In this document: one piece after another, positions 15,939-24,123 of the stretch
Numbering within the stretch: the stretch's first letter is position 1
Layout of the letters: each line of letters begins with the position of its first letter
Assembly (NCBI GenBank): GCA_964550935.1
Contig: CAZKBB010000011.1
Coordinates: 1 to 58,953 of the forward strand
Origin: JBCBSP01 sp964550935
Lineage (GTDB): Bacteria; Pseudomonadota; Alphaproteobacteria; Caulobacterales; Maricaulaceae
Direction of reading: 5' to 3'
DNA length: 58,953 bases
Translations under genes and position numbers: made by a program
The notes under the pieces: model-generated
The model's database searches: none
What the model was told of the DNA's origin: nothing
What the model saw: the letters and a program-made list of their open reading frames with translations, nothing else

Positions 15939-16079
15939 ACGCCGCGCCGACACAGGAGGGCTTCGCCTCATTGCATAAGGGCGAATCGGACCCGGGCGCC
16001 AGCGCGCGACGCTTACGCTTTGTTTGCCGGTGCGGGCGCAGTGTGAACGATGGCGCGGTTTGCGCGCCGGAGACGTGTC

Positions 16080-18830
16080 ATGGTCACAGGCATATCCGGA
16101 TCTCTGATCGGGGCCTGGTTCAACGTTCAGGCCAATGCGCGCAGCGCCGCCGCGCTGCCTGCGCAACCCTCCGGCGCGTCTGCAGCTCAAGGCGCAAGGC
16201 AGGGCCCTGAAGTGCTCCCGCCCTGGGATCCGCGCGGCGAGATCAAGGCGCTCGACGACATGCGCCAGAGCGTGCTGGCGAGCGGAGCCTTCTTCGATCG
16301 CGATTTTGGACGCTTCGCCGAGCTCGAGACCGGCGAGGACGAGAAATCGCTGTTCGCCCTGCACCAGGGGCTGCGCCGGCTGTTTTCGCTGGCCGAAGGC
16401 GCCAGCCGGGAGGATACGAGCCAGCTCGACCGGGACTTCTGGAACCGGCGCTTCCAGGAGGGGCTGGCCCAGTTCGACGACTTCTTCGCCGGCATGGCGC
16501 TGGAGGGCGTGTCGCTGGTTCGCGGCGAGGCGTTGAGCCGGGCCGACAGCGCGGTGGCGATCGATCGCGGGCAGAGCCGCTATGTCACCGGCGTGATCCA
16601 TAACGGCGCCTTCGACGCCGAGGTGGACGCCTTTCAAGGTCCGACGCAGTTCACCATTACCGTGCGCAAGAACGGGATCGACACCGACGTGGCGATCGAT
16701 CTGGCGGCCATGGGCGCAACGCCGCGCACGCTCGACAACGTCGCCGACCACATCAACGCCGAGCTTGATGGCGCCGGCATGATCACACGCTTTGAGCGGG
16801 TCAAGATCGGCGAGCCGGATGAGAACGGGATCGTGGCCGGAAACCGCTTCGGCTTTGCGATCCAGGGCGTGCTGACCGAGCGGGTGAGCTTTTCCGCGAC
16901 CGGCGGCGCGCCGGCGGTCTACACCGCCGGGGTCTCCGGCGACGGCGATGCGGCCGCCGGCCAGCTGTCCAAGTTCGTCGATCTCGCCGGCGGGGGAGCG
17001 GCCGCCTTCGCCAAGCGCATCGAGGCCGATCCGAGCGTCTCGGAAACCATCGGCGAGGATGGCGAGGTCTCCACGACTGAGACCGCGAACGCCTTCCAGA
17101 CCGATGGAATCGCGCGCGGGCCCGACGGCGGGCTCTACGTTCTGGGGCGTTCGTCCGCTCCGGTCGACGGTCAGGCCATTCGCGGCGAGCAGGACCTTGT
17201 CCTGATGCGCTACGATTCCACAGGCAAGCGCGCCTGGACGCGCACGCTCGGCGCGGCCGGAGAGGCCGCCGGCGCCTCGCTCGCAGTCGACGCCGGCGGC
17301 AATGTCGTGGTGGCCGGATCGATCACCGGCGGGCTCGGCGACACGAGCGAGTTCGGCGGCGAGGACTCCCTCCTGGTGAAATACTCCGCCGACGGGGTGG
17401 AGCAGTGGGCCCGGCGCTTCGGGGCCGCGGCGGACGATCGCGCGCTCTCCGTCTCAACCGCTGCGGATGGGACGATCTTTGTCTCAGGCCAGGCGCGCTC
17501 CTCGCTGGGCGGCGTCGCCAACACTGGCGGGGCGGACGGCTATGTGCGCGCGGTCTCGGCCGAGGGCGACACGCTCTACACCCGCGGGGTGGGGACCGGA
17601 GCTGGCGATCAGGCCGCGTCAGCGACCGCGATCGCGGCCGATGGCGGGCTCGTCGTGGCTTACGCCGACGGCGGACGCGCGGTGGTGGAGAAATACGCCG
17701 CCGGGGATGACGGGACCGGCGCGCCGGTCTGGACACTCGATCTCGGCGATCTGGACGGCGGACGCATCGGCGGGCTCGCGATCGGCGACGACGGAGCGAT
17801 CTATCTCGCCGGGGCGGCCGGGGCGAGCTATGCGCCGGGCGCGATCGTCACGGCCAACGCCGGCGGGCTCGACGCCATGGTCACGCGCATCGCCGACGGG
17901 CCGAGCGCCAGCGTGGACTACGCGACCTTCCTCGGCGACGCCTCGACCAATGCGGCGAGCTCCGTCACCGCCAGCGGCGGCTCGGTCTTTATCGCAGGAC
18001 GCACGCTCGGCGCACTGCCCGGCGCAACCCAGTCCGGCGAGCGTAACGCCTTCGCGGCCGGCTTCGACGCGGCGACCGGCGCGCAGCAATTCGCCACGCA
18101 GGTCTCCGGGCGCGGCGGGATTTCGTCTGCGGCCGGGATCGCGGTCGACGCTCAAGGCGACGACACGCTCTCCCGCCTCGGCCTGCCCACCGGCGCGCTG
18201 TCCTACGCCGACACGCGCGCGGTGACCGCGCGCTCCTCTGTGCGCGAGGGCGACCACTTCTTCGTCTCGGCCGACGGCGGCCGGCCGCGCCGCATCACGA
18301 TCGAGGCCGACGACACGATGCGCTCGCTCACCTTCAAGGTGAACGCCGCGCTGGTGCTGGACGGGCGCGCGGACGTGCGCCGCTCGCCCGAAGGCGACCG
18401 GCTGCGCATCGAGCCGGCCGAGGGCGTCACGATCACGCTCTCGCCGGGTGCGGACGGGCGGGACGCTCTTGAAGGGCTCGGCCTGCCCGCCGGCGAGGTG
18501 CGCAAGCGTCCGGACCGCTCCGACGAGGACGCAGTCTCCGATACGCCGAAGACCTTCGCCATGGAGCTGCCCGCACGGCTTCGCATCGACGATGAGATCT
18601 CCGCCGCGGCCGCAGCCGAAGCGCTCACCTCGGCGATGTCGACCGTGCAGCGCGCGTATCGCGATCTCACGCTCGATCCGGCGTTGAAGCAGTTGTTGAA
18701 GGACGGGGCCGAGCGTCGGGCCACAGGCCCGGCGCCGGAATATCTCACCAACCGCCTCGCCAACTATACCGCCGGCCTGCAACGCCTGCAGGCGGGCGCC
18801 GGCGGCTCAGGCACGCTGGCTTTGTTCTAG
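16080..18830 (+). CDS. flaEY: FlaEY-like flagellar protein with SBBP beta-propeller repeats
   Basis: A 916-residue protein, starting from the ATG at 16080 (GGAG about 10 bases before it). The first 130 residues are helical. Residues of about 180-270 contain FTITVRKNGIDTDVAIDL and LDNVADHINAEL, resembling the flagellin-hook IN-type segments of FliD/FlgK. The middle has several SBBP-like propeller blades (DGIARGPDGGLYVLGRS, LAVDAGGNVVVAGSI, KYSADGVEQWARRFG). A second IN-like segment (MRSLTFKVNAALVLDG) precedes a helical C-terminus. There is no signal peptide. Size and position by the flagellins suggest the Caulobacter regulator FlaEY, which affects flagellin synthesis and filament assembly; the name is from memory of that family. 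Confidence 0.6.
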   Translation: MVTGISGSLIGAWFNVQANARSAAALPAQPSGASAAQGARQGPEVLPPWDPRGEIKALDDMRQSVLASGAFFDRDFGRFAELETGEDEKSLFALHQGLRRLFSLAEGASREDTSQLDRDFWNRRFQEGLAQFDDFFAGMALEGVSLVRGEALSRADSAVAIDRGQSRYVTGVIHNGAFDAEVDAFQGPTQFTITVRKNGIDTDVAIDLAAMGATPRTLDNVADHINAELDGAGMITRFERVKIGEPDENGIVAGNRFGFAIQGVLTERVSFSATGGAPAVYTAGVSGDGDAAAGQLSKFVDLAGGGAAAFAKRIEADPSVSETIGEDGEVSTTETANAFQTDGIARGPDGGLYVLGRSSAPVDGQAIRGEQDLVLMRYDSTGKRAWTRTLGAAGEAAGASLAVDAGGNVVVAGSITGGLGDTSEFGGEDSLLVKYSADGVEQWARRFGAAADDRALSVSTAADGTIFVSGQARSSLGGVANTGGADGYVRAVSAEGDTLYTRGVGTGAGDQAASATAIAADGGLVVAYADGGRAVVEKYAAGDDGTGAPVWTLDLGDLDGGRIGGLAIGDDGAIYLAGAAGASYAPGAIVTANAGGLDAMVTRIADGPSASVDYATFLGDASTNAASSVTASGGSVFIAGRTLGALPGATQSGERNAFAAGFDAATGAQQFATQVSGRGGISSAAGIAVDAQGDDTLSRLGLPTGALSYADTRAVTARSSVREGDHFFVSADGGRPRRITIEADDTMRSLTFKVNAALVLDGRADVRRSPEGDRLRIEPAEGVTITLSPGADGRDALEGLGLPAGEVRKRPDRSDEDAVSDTPKTFAMELPARLRIDDEISAAAAAEALTSAMSTVQRAYRDLTLDPALKQLLKDGAERRATGPAPEYLTNRLANYTAGLQRLQAGAGGSGTLALF

Positions 18831-18841
18831 GGCTGAGCCGC

Positions 18842-19282
18842 TTATGCGGAACGATCCAGCGTCATGGCGCCGAGGGAGCCGGTCTGGGCTGTGCCGGGGC
18901 CATAGCCTGAGCCGGCGGTCTTCTGGCGCGCGGCCTCGTCGGCGATCGCCTTGACCACCCCTTCGGTGATGGTCTTCAGCGCCGTGACGACGCGGCCATT
19001 GCGCTCCAACGCGGCTTCGAAGCGCTTGGTGGCGGCGCGCAGCTCGCCCTTCAGCGCGTCGGGCGCGCCGGAAAAGCGCGAGGCGTCCTTCGCGGCGAGC
19101 TGGGTCTCGCGCCGATAGATGGTGGCGAGGCGCGACTTCTCAGCCTGCAGCGGCTCGGCCTCGCCGGCGCGGCGCGCTTCGAACAAGGCGGTCTCCTGCT
19201 CGATCAGATCGGTCAGGCGCCCGGTCAGGCGCAGCATCTGGCGGGCGCGGTCCTCAGGACCGGTCGCGGCGAGTTCGCTCAT
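18842..19282 (-). CDS. FlgN/FlbY-like flagellar protein
   Basis: A 146-residue, mostly helical protein. LRLTGRLTDLIEQETALFEARR and LQAEKSRLATIYRRE form the FlgN-type coiled-coil pattern, and a Gly/Thr-rich tail follows. FlgN proteins are export chaperones for hook-filament junction proteins. In Caulobacter the third gene of the flgI operon is called flbY, and the position here agrees. It overlaps the FlgJ-like gene by four bases (ATGA). Confidence 0.65.
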   Translation of the reverse strand: MSELAATGPEDRARQMLRLTGRLTDLIEQETALFEARRAGEAEPLQAEKSRLATIYRRETQLAAKDASRFSGAPDALKGELRAATKRFEAALERNGRVVTALKTITEGVVKAIADEAARQKTAGSGYGPGTAQTGSLGAMTLDRSA

Positions 19283-19620
19283 GAGCCGTTTCCTTCCTCA
19301 GCGATCCCGGCCTCTTGAAGGGCCAGGATCTCGCGGGTCAGCGCGTCGGCGAGTCCCATCCCGCCGGAGCGCGCGGTGACCTTGGCGTACTCCTCGGTCA
19401 GCATGCCCTGGAAGGCGCTCTCGCCCGGCCCGGAGAACATCGTGTTCTTCGTGGTCTCGCCGAACATGTGCTCCATCATCTGGGCCAGGAACACCGCCTC
19501 GAACTCTTCGGCGACCTGGCGGGCCTGTTCGGGCGTCGCGGCGCGGCCGGGCTGAACGCCGGCGCTTCCTTGCGCGGCCGCGAGCGCGGTCTGCATCTGG
19601 GCGTCTGCGAAACCGTCCAT
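19279..19620 (-). CDS. flgJ: FlgJ-like rod-binding protein (CheL type)
   Basis: A 113-residue protein with the rod-binding domain seen in the N-terminal half of FlgJ: ARQVAEEFEAVFLAQMMEHMF, then FSGPGESAFQGMLTEEYAKV and GGMGLADALTREIL. The muramidase half of enterobacterial FlgJ is absent, as is usual in alphaproteobacteria, where the gene is also called cheL. It is a periplasmic scaffold for rod assembly. One base separates it from flgI, and it overlaps the next gene by four bases, so the three are one operon. Confidence 0.85.
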   Translation of the reverse strand: MDGFADAQMQTALAAAQGSAGVQPGRAATPEQARQVAEEFEAVFLAQMMEHMFGETTKNTMFSGPGESAFQGMLTEEYAKVTARSGGMGLADALTREILALQEAGIAEEGNGS

Positions 19621-19621
19621 G

Positions 19622-20731
19622 TCAGAGCACCTCGATCTCGGCCTGCAGCGCGCCGGCGGCCTTGATGGCCTGAAGGATGGTGATCAGGTCGCGCGGGCTG
19701 ACGCCCAGCGCGTTCAGCCCGTCGACGAGATCCTGCAGAGAGACCGTGCCGTCGAGCACGCCGAGCTGGGCGGGGTCCTCCTCGGCGGTGACCTGGGTGC
19801 GCGGCAGGACCAGCGCCTCGCCCACCTCGGCGAACGGGGCGGGCTGGCTGGCGACGGGGGTCTCTGAAACGGTGACGGTCAGGGCGCCTTGGGCGATGGC
19901 GACACGGCTGACGCGCACGTCCTCGCCCATCACGATCGTGCCGGTCGCCTCGTCGATGATCACGCGCGCGCGCATATCGGCGCGCACGCGCAGCTGCTCG
20001 ATCTCGGCGATCATGGCGATCATGTCGCCGCGGAACGTCGCCGGCTTGTCCAGAACCACAGTCGCCGGGTCGCTCGCACGGGCCGCGCCCGCGCCGATAA
20101 AGGCGTTGACCGCCTCGGCCATGCGCCGCGCCGTAGTGAAGTCGGGATTGCGAAGCGCCAGGCGGATCGTGTCGCGCCCGGCCAGATCGAAGCGCAGCTC
20201 GCGCTCCACGATCGCGCCGTTGGCGATGCGACCATTGGTGGGCACGCCGCGCGTGATCGAGGCCGCATCGCCTTCGGCTGCGAAGCCGCCGACCGCGAGG
20301 GAGCCTTGCGCGACCGCGTAGATGTCGCCGTCAGCGCCCATCAGCGGCGTCGCGATGAGCGTGCCGCCCTGAAGGCTCTCCGCATCGCCCAGCGCCGACA
20401 CCGAAACGTCGAGGCGAGACCCCGGCGTGGAAAAGGGCGGGAGCGAGGCGGTGACCATCACCGCAGCCACGTTGCCGGTGCGCAGGTTCGCGTCGCGAAT
20501 ATTGACGTTGAAGCGCTCCAGCATCGAGTTCAGCGACTGGCGCGTGAAGGCGGAGTTGCGCAGCGTGTCGCCGGTGTCGTTCAGCCCCACCACCAGGCCG
20601 TAGCCGACGAGCTGGTTGTCGCGCACCCCCTCCACGTCGGCGATGTCCTTGATGCGCGGGTTTGCGGACGCGGCGGCGCTTAAGCTGAGCGCGGCGGCGA
20701 AAGACAAGGCGAGAGCGATGAAACGGGTCAT
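19622..20731 (-). CDS. flgI: Flagellar P-ring protein FlgI
   Basis: A 369-residue protein with a Sec signal peptide (MTRFIALALSFAAALSLSAAASA) and the FlgI sequence NPRIKDIADVEGVRDNQLVGYGLVVGLNDTGD, close to the usual length. It forms the periplasmic P ring around the rod. The track frame begins 43 codons earlier, but the ATG at 20731 gives the signal peptide. A sigma-54-like motif at 20745-20758 would place the transcript start only two or three bases before this ATG, so the mRNA may be leaderless. Confidence 0.95.
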   Translation of the reverse strand: MTRFIALALSFAAALSLSAAASANPRIKDIADVEGVRDNQLVGYGLVVGLNDTGDTLRNSAFTRQSLNSMLERFNVNIRDANLRTGNVAAVMVTASLPPFSTPGSRLDVSVSALGDAESLQGGTLIATPLMGADGDIYAVAQGSLAVGGFAAEGDAASITRGVPTNGRIANGAIVERELRFDLAGRDTIRLALRNPDFTTARRMAEAVNAFIGAGAARASDPATVVLDKPATFRGDMIAMIAEIEQLRVRADMRARVIIDEATGTIVMGEDVRVSRVAIAQGALTVTVSETPVASQPAPFAEVGEALVLPRTQVTAEEDPAQLGVLDGTVSLQDLVDGLNALGVSPRDLITILQAIKAAGALQAEIEVL

Positions 20732-20744
20732 GCTTCGCGCGCAT

Positions 20745-20758
20745 GCGAGAGCCGTGCC
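20745..20758 (-). promoter_or_regulatory. Sigma-54-like promoter of flgI
   Basis: The minus strand reads GGCACGGCTCTCGC, preceded by T: TGGCACG matches the -24 element fully, and TCGC differs from TTGC by one base, with GG and GC ten apart. Transcription would begin at about 20733, at the edge of the flgI start codon. Confidence 0.55.
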
Positions 20759-20843
20759 AGAGTTAACGCCGCGACGGCCGAGAAGAATCAATGCGTTATG
20801 AGGGCCTACGCCCCGGCAGCGACGGCCCATGGCGCGCTCTGCC

Positions 20844-20858
20844 GGGAAAAATCTGCCC
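20844..20858 (-). promoter_or_regulatory. FlbD/ftr-like motif in the flgI-fliX gap
   Basis: The minus strand reads GGGCA-GATTT-TTCCC, very similar to the motif upstream of flgF (CGGCA-AATTC-TTCCC). It lies about 90 bases before the flgI sigma-54-like promoter, the same distance as at flgF. Confidence 0.45.
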
Positions 20859-20873
20859 ACTCGGCGGCCTTGC

Positions 20874-20888
20874 TTAAGCGCTTGTTAA
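20874..20888 (+). promoter_or_regulatory. CtrA site upstream of fliX
   Basis: TTAA-GCGCTTG-TTAA is an exact TTAA-N7-TTAA CtrA full site, 49 bases before the fliX start. In Caulobacter fliX is a class II gene activated by CtrA, so the placement agrees with known regulation. Confidence 0.65.
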
Positions 20889-20936
20889 TGGACCTTAAGC
20901 AAGCCTCGACGCGGTTTCGCAAAGGGTTCAACGGCC

Positions 20937-21353
20937 ATGAAGGTCACCGGCTCCAATCCGCTCAAAGGTCCCGCTTCGGCCAAGCGCAAACCGGGCGCGT
21001 CCGGTGACGGCTTCGCGCCGTCGTCTGCGTCGCCGTCCACGCGCGCGGGCTCCAGCGGGGGCGTTGGCGGAACCCATGCGGTCGCCTCGGTCGAGGCGCT
21101 CCTGGCGCTGCAGGGCGCGGGCGACGACCGCCCGGCGCGCGAGCGCATGACCGAGCGCGCCATGTCGCTGCTCGACGTGCTCGACGATCTCAAGCTCGCC
21201 CTTTTGGAGGGCGGGTTGCCGCGCCACAAGCTCGCCGCGCTCACAGACCTTCTGCGCACGCGCCGGGAATCGGTCGACGACCCTCGGCTTGAGGCCGCGC
21301 TCGACGAGGTTGAGACGCGCGCGGCGGTGGAGCTGGCGAAGTACGACGCGTAA
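20937..21353 (+). CDS. fliX: Flagellar assembly regulator FliX
   Basis: A 138-residue protein beginning MKVTGSNPL, with a low-complexity Ser/Gly linker and a helical C-terminal half (MTERAMSLLDVLDDLKLALLEG, LTDLLRTRRESVDDPRLEAALDEVETRAAVELAKYDA). This is the FliX pattern. FliX couples assembly of the early basal body to the activity of FlbD, the sigma-54 activator of class III flagellar genes. It is divergent from flgI, the same arrangement as in Caulobacter. flbD itself is not in the window. Confidence 0.9.
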   Translation: MKVTGSNPLKGPASAKRKPGASGDGFAPSSASPSTRAGSSGGVGGTHAVASVEALLALQGAGDDRPARERMTERAMSLLDVLDDLKLALLEGGLPRHKLAALTDLLRTRRESVDDPRLEAALDEVETRAAVELAKYDA

Positions 21354-21490
21354 GCGGCGGAAATCACGTTCTTTTCACGTCTTCGCCTGAATCGCGCCGG
21401 AACCGCTCGGCTCAATTGACTTGAAAGCCTTCGCGGATATGCTCCGCCGCGCTTTCAAGCGGGGGCGAAGGCGAGGGAGCGGGACGCGTC

Positions 21491-21922
21491 ATGAGCGCCA
21501 CGGAGTCCAAGATCGAATTGCCCGACGGCTATCGTCCGACGGACAAAGAGCCCTTCATGAACGAGCGGCAGAAAGAGTATTTTCGCCGCAAGCTGCTCGC
21601 CTGGAAGGCGGAGATCCTGGACGAGAGCAAAACCACGCTCTCCACCCTGCAGCAGGATATGGGCGCGCTGCCCGATCTCGCCGACCGCGCCTCTACGGAG
21701 ACCGACCGTTCTCTGGAGCTGCGCGCCCGCGACCGCCAGCGCAAGCTGATCTCCAAGATCGACGCCGCGCTGCGCCGGATCGAGGAAGACACTTACGGCT
21801 ATTGCGAAGAGACTGGAGAACCGATCTCGCTGGCGCGTCTGGACGCGCGCCCGGTCGCCACGCTCAGCCTGGAAGCCCAAGAGCGCCACGAGCGCTCAGA
21901 GCGCGTTCACCGGGACGACTGA
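21491..21922 (+). CDS. dksA: RNA polymerase-binding transcription factor DksA
   Basis: A 143-residue protein: PFMNERQKEYFRRKLLAWKAEIL, then a coiled-coil with DLADRASTETDRSLELRARDRQ carrying the acidic tip region, then YGYCEETGEPISLARLDARP. It acts in the secondary channel of RNA polymerase with ppGpp. The zinc finger keeps only the first cysteine (YGYC); the other three positions are Thr/Ala or other residues, as is common for alphaproteobacterial DksA. It follows fliX by 137 bases. Confidence 0.95.
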   Translation: MSATESKIELPDGYRPTDKEPFMNERQKEYFRRKLLAWKAEILDESKTTLSTLQQDMGALPDLADRASTETDRSLELRARDRQRKLISKIDAALRRIEEDTYGYCEETGEPISLARLDARPVATLSLEAQERHERSERVHRDD

Positions 21923-21928
21923 TCCGGC

Positions 21929-22309
21929 TCAGCCCGCCGCCTCGCGCGCGCAGGCCTCGGCCTGCTCCCAGTCGGGGAAGGCGGCGGCTTCGAACCCGCC
22001 TTTCTTCAGACGCTTGGTCATCGCGGCGGCGTGCATCATGTTGCCGTTACCGAACACGTAGACGAACCGGCACGTCTTCGGGGCGTGCGCAATGAACACG
22101 TCGCTTACTTCGGCGAACTGCTCCAGCGTGTGCGCCAGCACGGCCTCGGTGTAATCCAGGATCACCGCCGCGCGGTTCTCGCGCGTGAGGCGCTCGGCGA
22201 GGCGTTTCGCATTGCCCAGGCTTTCCTCGTAGCGATACGGCCCGCGCAGGCGCGCGCAGAACACGTTCGCGTCCTCAAGCTCGAAGCGGTCGAGCTGAAA
22301 CTCGTCCAC
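21929..22309 (-). CDS. Small STAS/SpoIIAA-like protein of unknown function
   Basis: A 126-residue protein from a GTG start. No known flagellar family was recognised. It has a beta-alpha pattern like STAS/SpoIIAA-type proteins: VFCARLRGPYRYEESLG, AAVILDYTEAVLAHTLEQFAEV and CRFVYVFGNGNMMHAAAMTKRLKKGGFEAAAFPDWEQAEA. There is no signal peptide or membrane segment. It begins 24 bases after flgH, so it is probably the last gene of the flgF operon, which hints at a flagellar or polarity role, but nothing in the sequence proves it. It converges on dksA with a six-base gap. Confidence 0.7.
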   Translation of the reverse strand: MDEFQLDRFELEDANVFCARLRGPYRYEESLGNAKRLAERLTRENRAAVILDYTEAVLAHTLEQFAEVSDVFIAHAPKTCRFVYVFGNGNMMHAAAMTKRLKKGGFEAAAFPDWEQAEACAREAAG

Positions 22310-22333
22310 AAAAGGCCCCCGGCCGCGCGTCGT

Positions 22334-23152
22334 TTAGAACGGCCAGAGCAGGTTGTAGATCTCCTGGCCGATGGGCGGGCGCTGCATGTCCGAGATATGG
22401 CCGCGCCCGCCGTAGGAGATGCGCGCCTCGGCGATCTGGGTGTGGTCGATCGTGTTGGTGGAATCGATGTCCTGAGGCCGCACGATCCCGGAGATGAGAA
22501 GCTCGCGCACCTCGTTGTTGATGCGCACCTCCTGGCGGCCGTGGATCACCATGTTCCCGTTCCACAACACCTCCACGACGATCGCGGCGGCGTCCAGATC
22601 GATCGTCTCGGACCGGTTCACCGAGCCGGAGCCTTGGGTGGAGCTCGACGAGCCGAAATCGGCCAGAGAGCCGGGGTCCACCGCATCGTTGAAGAACTGA
22701 TCGAGCGCCGCCTCGCCGCCGAAGAAGCTCGACAGATTGGAGTTTTCAGACGTGGTGCGCGCGCGGTTGGTCTGGTTGGAGACCTGGGCGCGGTCGGAGA
22801 TGTCGATATTGACCGTCAGGATGTCGCCCACGCGAGAGGCGCGCGGGTCGCCGAAAAACGTATGGCTGTTGGAGCGCCACAGCGAGTTCATGCCGTTCTG
22901 GGCCTGGTGGGCGGCGGCGATCGCCTGGAGCTGGGCGACCTCGCGGGCCTGCGGGTTCACCGGCGCGCCCGGATCGTACGCGCCTGCGGCGAGCTGAGAT
23001 CCGCGCATGGCCGCGGTGTTTTCCACTGGCGAGAGCGGCGGCGCCTTGCCGGTCCACTCCAGCCGCTCCTTGGCCGCGCAGGCGGAAAGCGCGAGGCTCG
23101 CGCACAGCGGGGCTGCGATGCGGCGGGCGAGGGCGGTGCGGCGTCGGGTCAT
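22334..23152 (-). CDS. flgH: Flagellar L-ring lipoprotein FlgH
   Basis: A 272-residue protein with a lipoprotein signal ending LSAC (Cys about 25). FlgH motifs follow: SLWRSNSHTFFGDPRASRVGDILTVNIDISDRA, then LWNGNMVIHGRQEVRINNEVRELLISGIVRPQDID, ending EIYNLLWPF. It forms the outer-membrane L ring. Its place after flgA in flgF-flgG-flgA-flgH is the standard alphaproteobacterial order. Confidence 0.95.
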   Translation of the reverse strand: MTRRRTALARRIAAPLCASLALSACAAKERLEWTGKAPPLSPVENTAAMRGSQLAAGAYDPGAPVNPQAREVAQLQAIAAAHQAQNGMNSLWRSNSHTFFGDPRASRVGDILTVNIDISDRAQVSNQTNRARTTSENSNLSSFFGGEAALDQFFNDAVDPGSLADFGSSSSTQGSGSVNRSETIDLDAAAIVVEVLWNGNMVIHGRQEVRINNEVRELLISGIVRPQDIDSTNTIDHTQIAEARISYGGRGHISDMQRPPIGQEIYNLLWPF

Positions 23153-23176
23153 CGGATCGGCTCCAGGCGGGCGGTC

Positions 23177-24109
23177 TTACGAGGGGTTGGGCGAGAAGGC
23201 GCGGACGCGGGCCCGGCCGGGCGCCTCGACCACCGCCTCGACGGTGCGGTTGGACTGAAGGTTCACAAAGCGCGCGGTCTCGCCGAGCGCGGCGTCCGAC
23301 AGTGCCCGGGCGCGCGCGGTCAGCGTCAGCGCCCCGGCGGCGTAGACCAGCGCGACCGTTTCTCCGCGCTCGATCGCGGCCGGCGCGGCGACGTCATAGG
23401 CGCGCACCGCCTCGCCGGGGCGAAGCGTACGCTTGGCCTCAAGCCCGACGAGCGCGTCGGCGCTGCGCAGAACATCGCCGCGCACGCGCGCTTCGGGCAG
23501 GCGCGTCCACTCGATCATGTCCTGCGTAATCACTTCGCCGCGCGAGACTGCGCGCGCCAGCACCGGCAGATCCGCGACCGGTTCGGCGCGGCCCGTGACG
23601 GTCTCCGGCTCACCGCCGGGCCAGGCGGCGATTTCGGCGCGGAACATGGATGAGCGCGGCTCGGCCTCAAGACTGATGAGCGCGGGCGCGCCGGCCGCGT
23701 CGACGGGCGCGTAGAGCGTCAGCGCGCGGTTGGACAGCGTGATCTCATGGGCCCGGCCGGTCTCGGCGTAGAGCGCGCCTTCGATGATCGCCGCAAGGTC
23801 CGCGGCGTGAACCGCGCGGCCCTCGCGCGACACCGTCACGCGCATCACCTGGCCGGCGTTGGCCCAGTCCAGCCCGGCGCGCGCCGCGGCGCGCCGCACA
23901 TAGCCCGGCTCCAGGGAGACCGACCCGCCGGGCTGCGCGATCCGCGCCAGCGGCGCGTCTGCGTTCGCCCCGTCGAACAGGTCCGACAGGGTGACCACGT
24001 GGTCCTCGGTGATCAAGCGCTCCTTGAGCACGACCGGTTCTCCTGCGGCGGCGCCGGCGCTGAGAAGCGCCGCGGCGAGGGCGGAGACGGCGAGGCGGCG
24101 GGCGGTCAT
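23177..24109 (-). CDS. flgA: P-ring assembly chaperone FlgA
   Basis: A 310-residue protein with a signal peptide (MTARRLAVSALAAALLSAGAAAG). The C-terminal SAF-type domain includes VLARAVSRGEVITQDMIEWTRLPEARV and LRSADALVGLEAKRTLRPGEAVRAYDVAAPAAIERGETVALVY, which is diagnostic of FlgA. It is the periplasmic chaperone for FlgI. The ATG at 24109 is preferred over a TTG one codon upstream. The gap to flgG is 14 bases. Confidence 0.9.
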   Translation of the reverse strand: MTARRLAVSALAAALLSAGAAAGEPVVLKERLITEDHVVTLSDLFDGANADAPLARIAQPGGSVSLEPGYVRRAAARAGLDWANAGQVMRVTVSREGRAVHAADLAAIIEGALYAETGRAHEITLSNRALTLYAPVDAAGAPALISLEAEPRSSMFRAEIAAWPGGEPETVTGRAEPVADLPVLARAVSRGEVITQDMIEWTRLPEARVRGDVLRSADALVGLEAKRTLRPGEAVRAYDVAAPAAIERGETVALVYAAGALTLTARARALSDAALGETARFVNLQSNRTVEAVVEAPGRARVRAFSPNPS

Positions 24110-24123
24110 CAATCAGCTCCGCG

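Noticed and set aside
15940..16079. Sigma-54 promoter before the FlaEY-like gene
   Set aside because: No GG-N10-GC with convincing flanks was found; the only matches are in GC-only runs that fit by chance.
17619..18782. A 387-codon minus-strand frame in the FlaEY-like gene
   Set aside because: Antisense shadow; the plus-strand protein has regular propeller repeats and a better start.
21840..21900. Loss of zinc-finger cysteines in DksA considered as damage
   Set aside because: DksA forms with fewer cysteines are normal in alphaproteobacteria, and the rest of the protein is intact.
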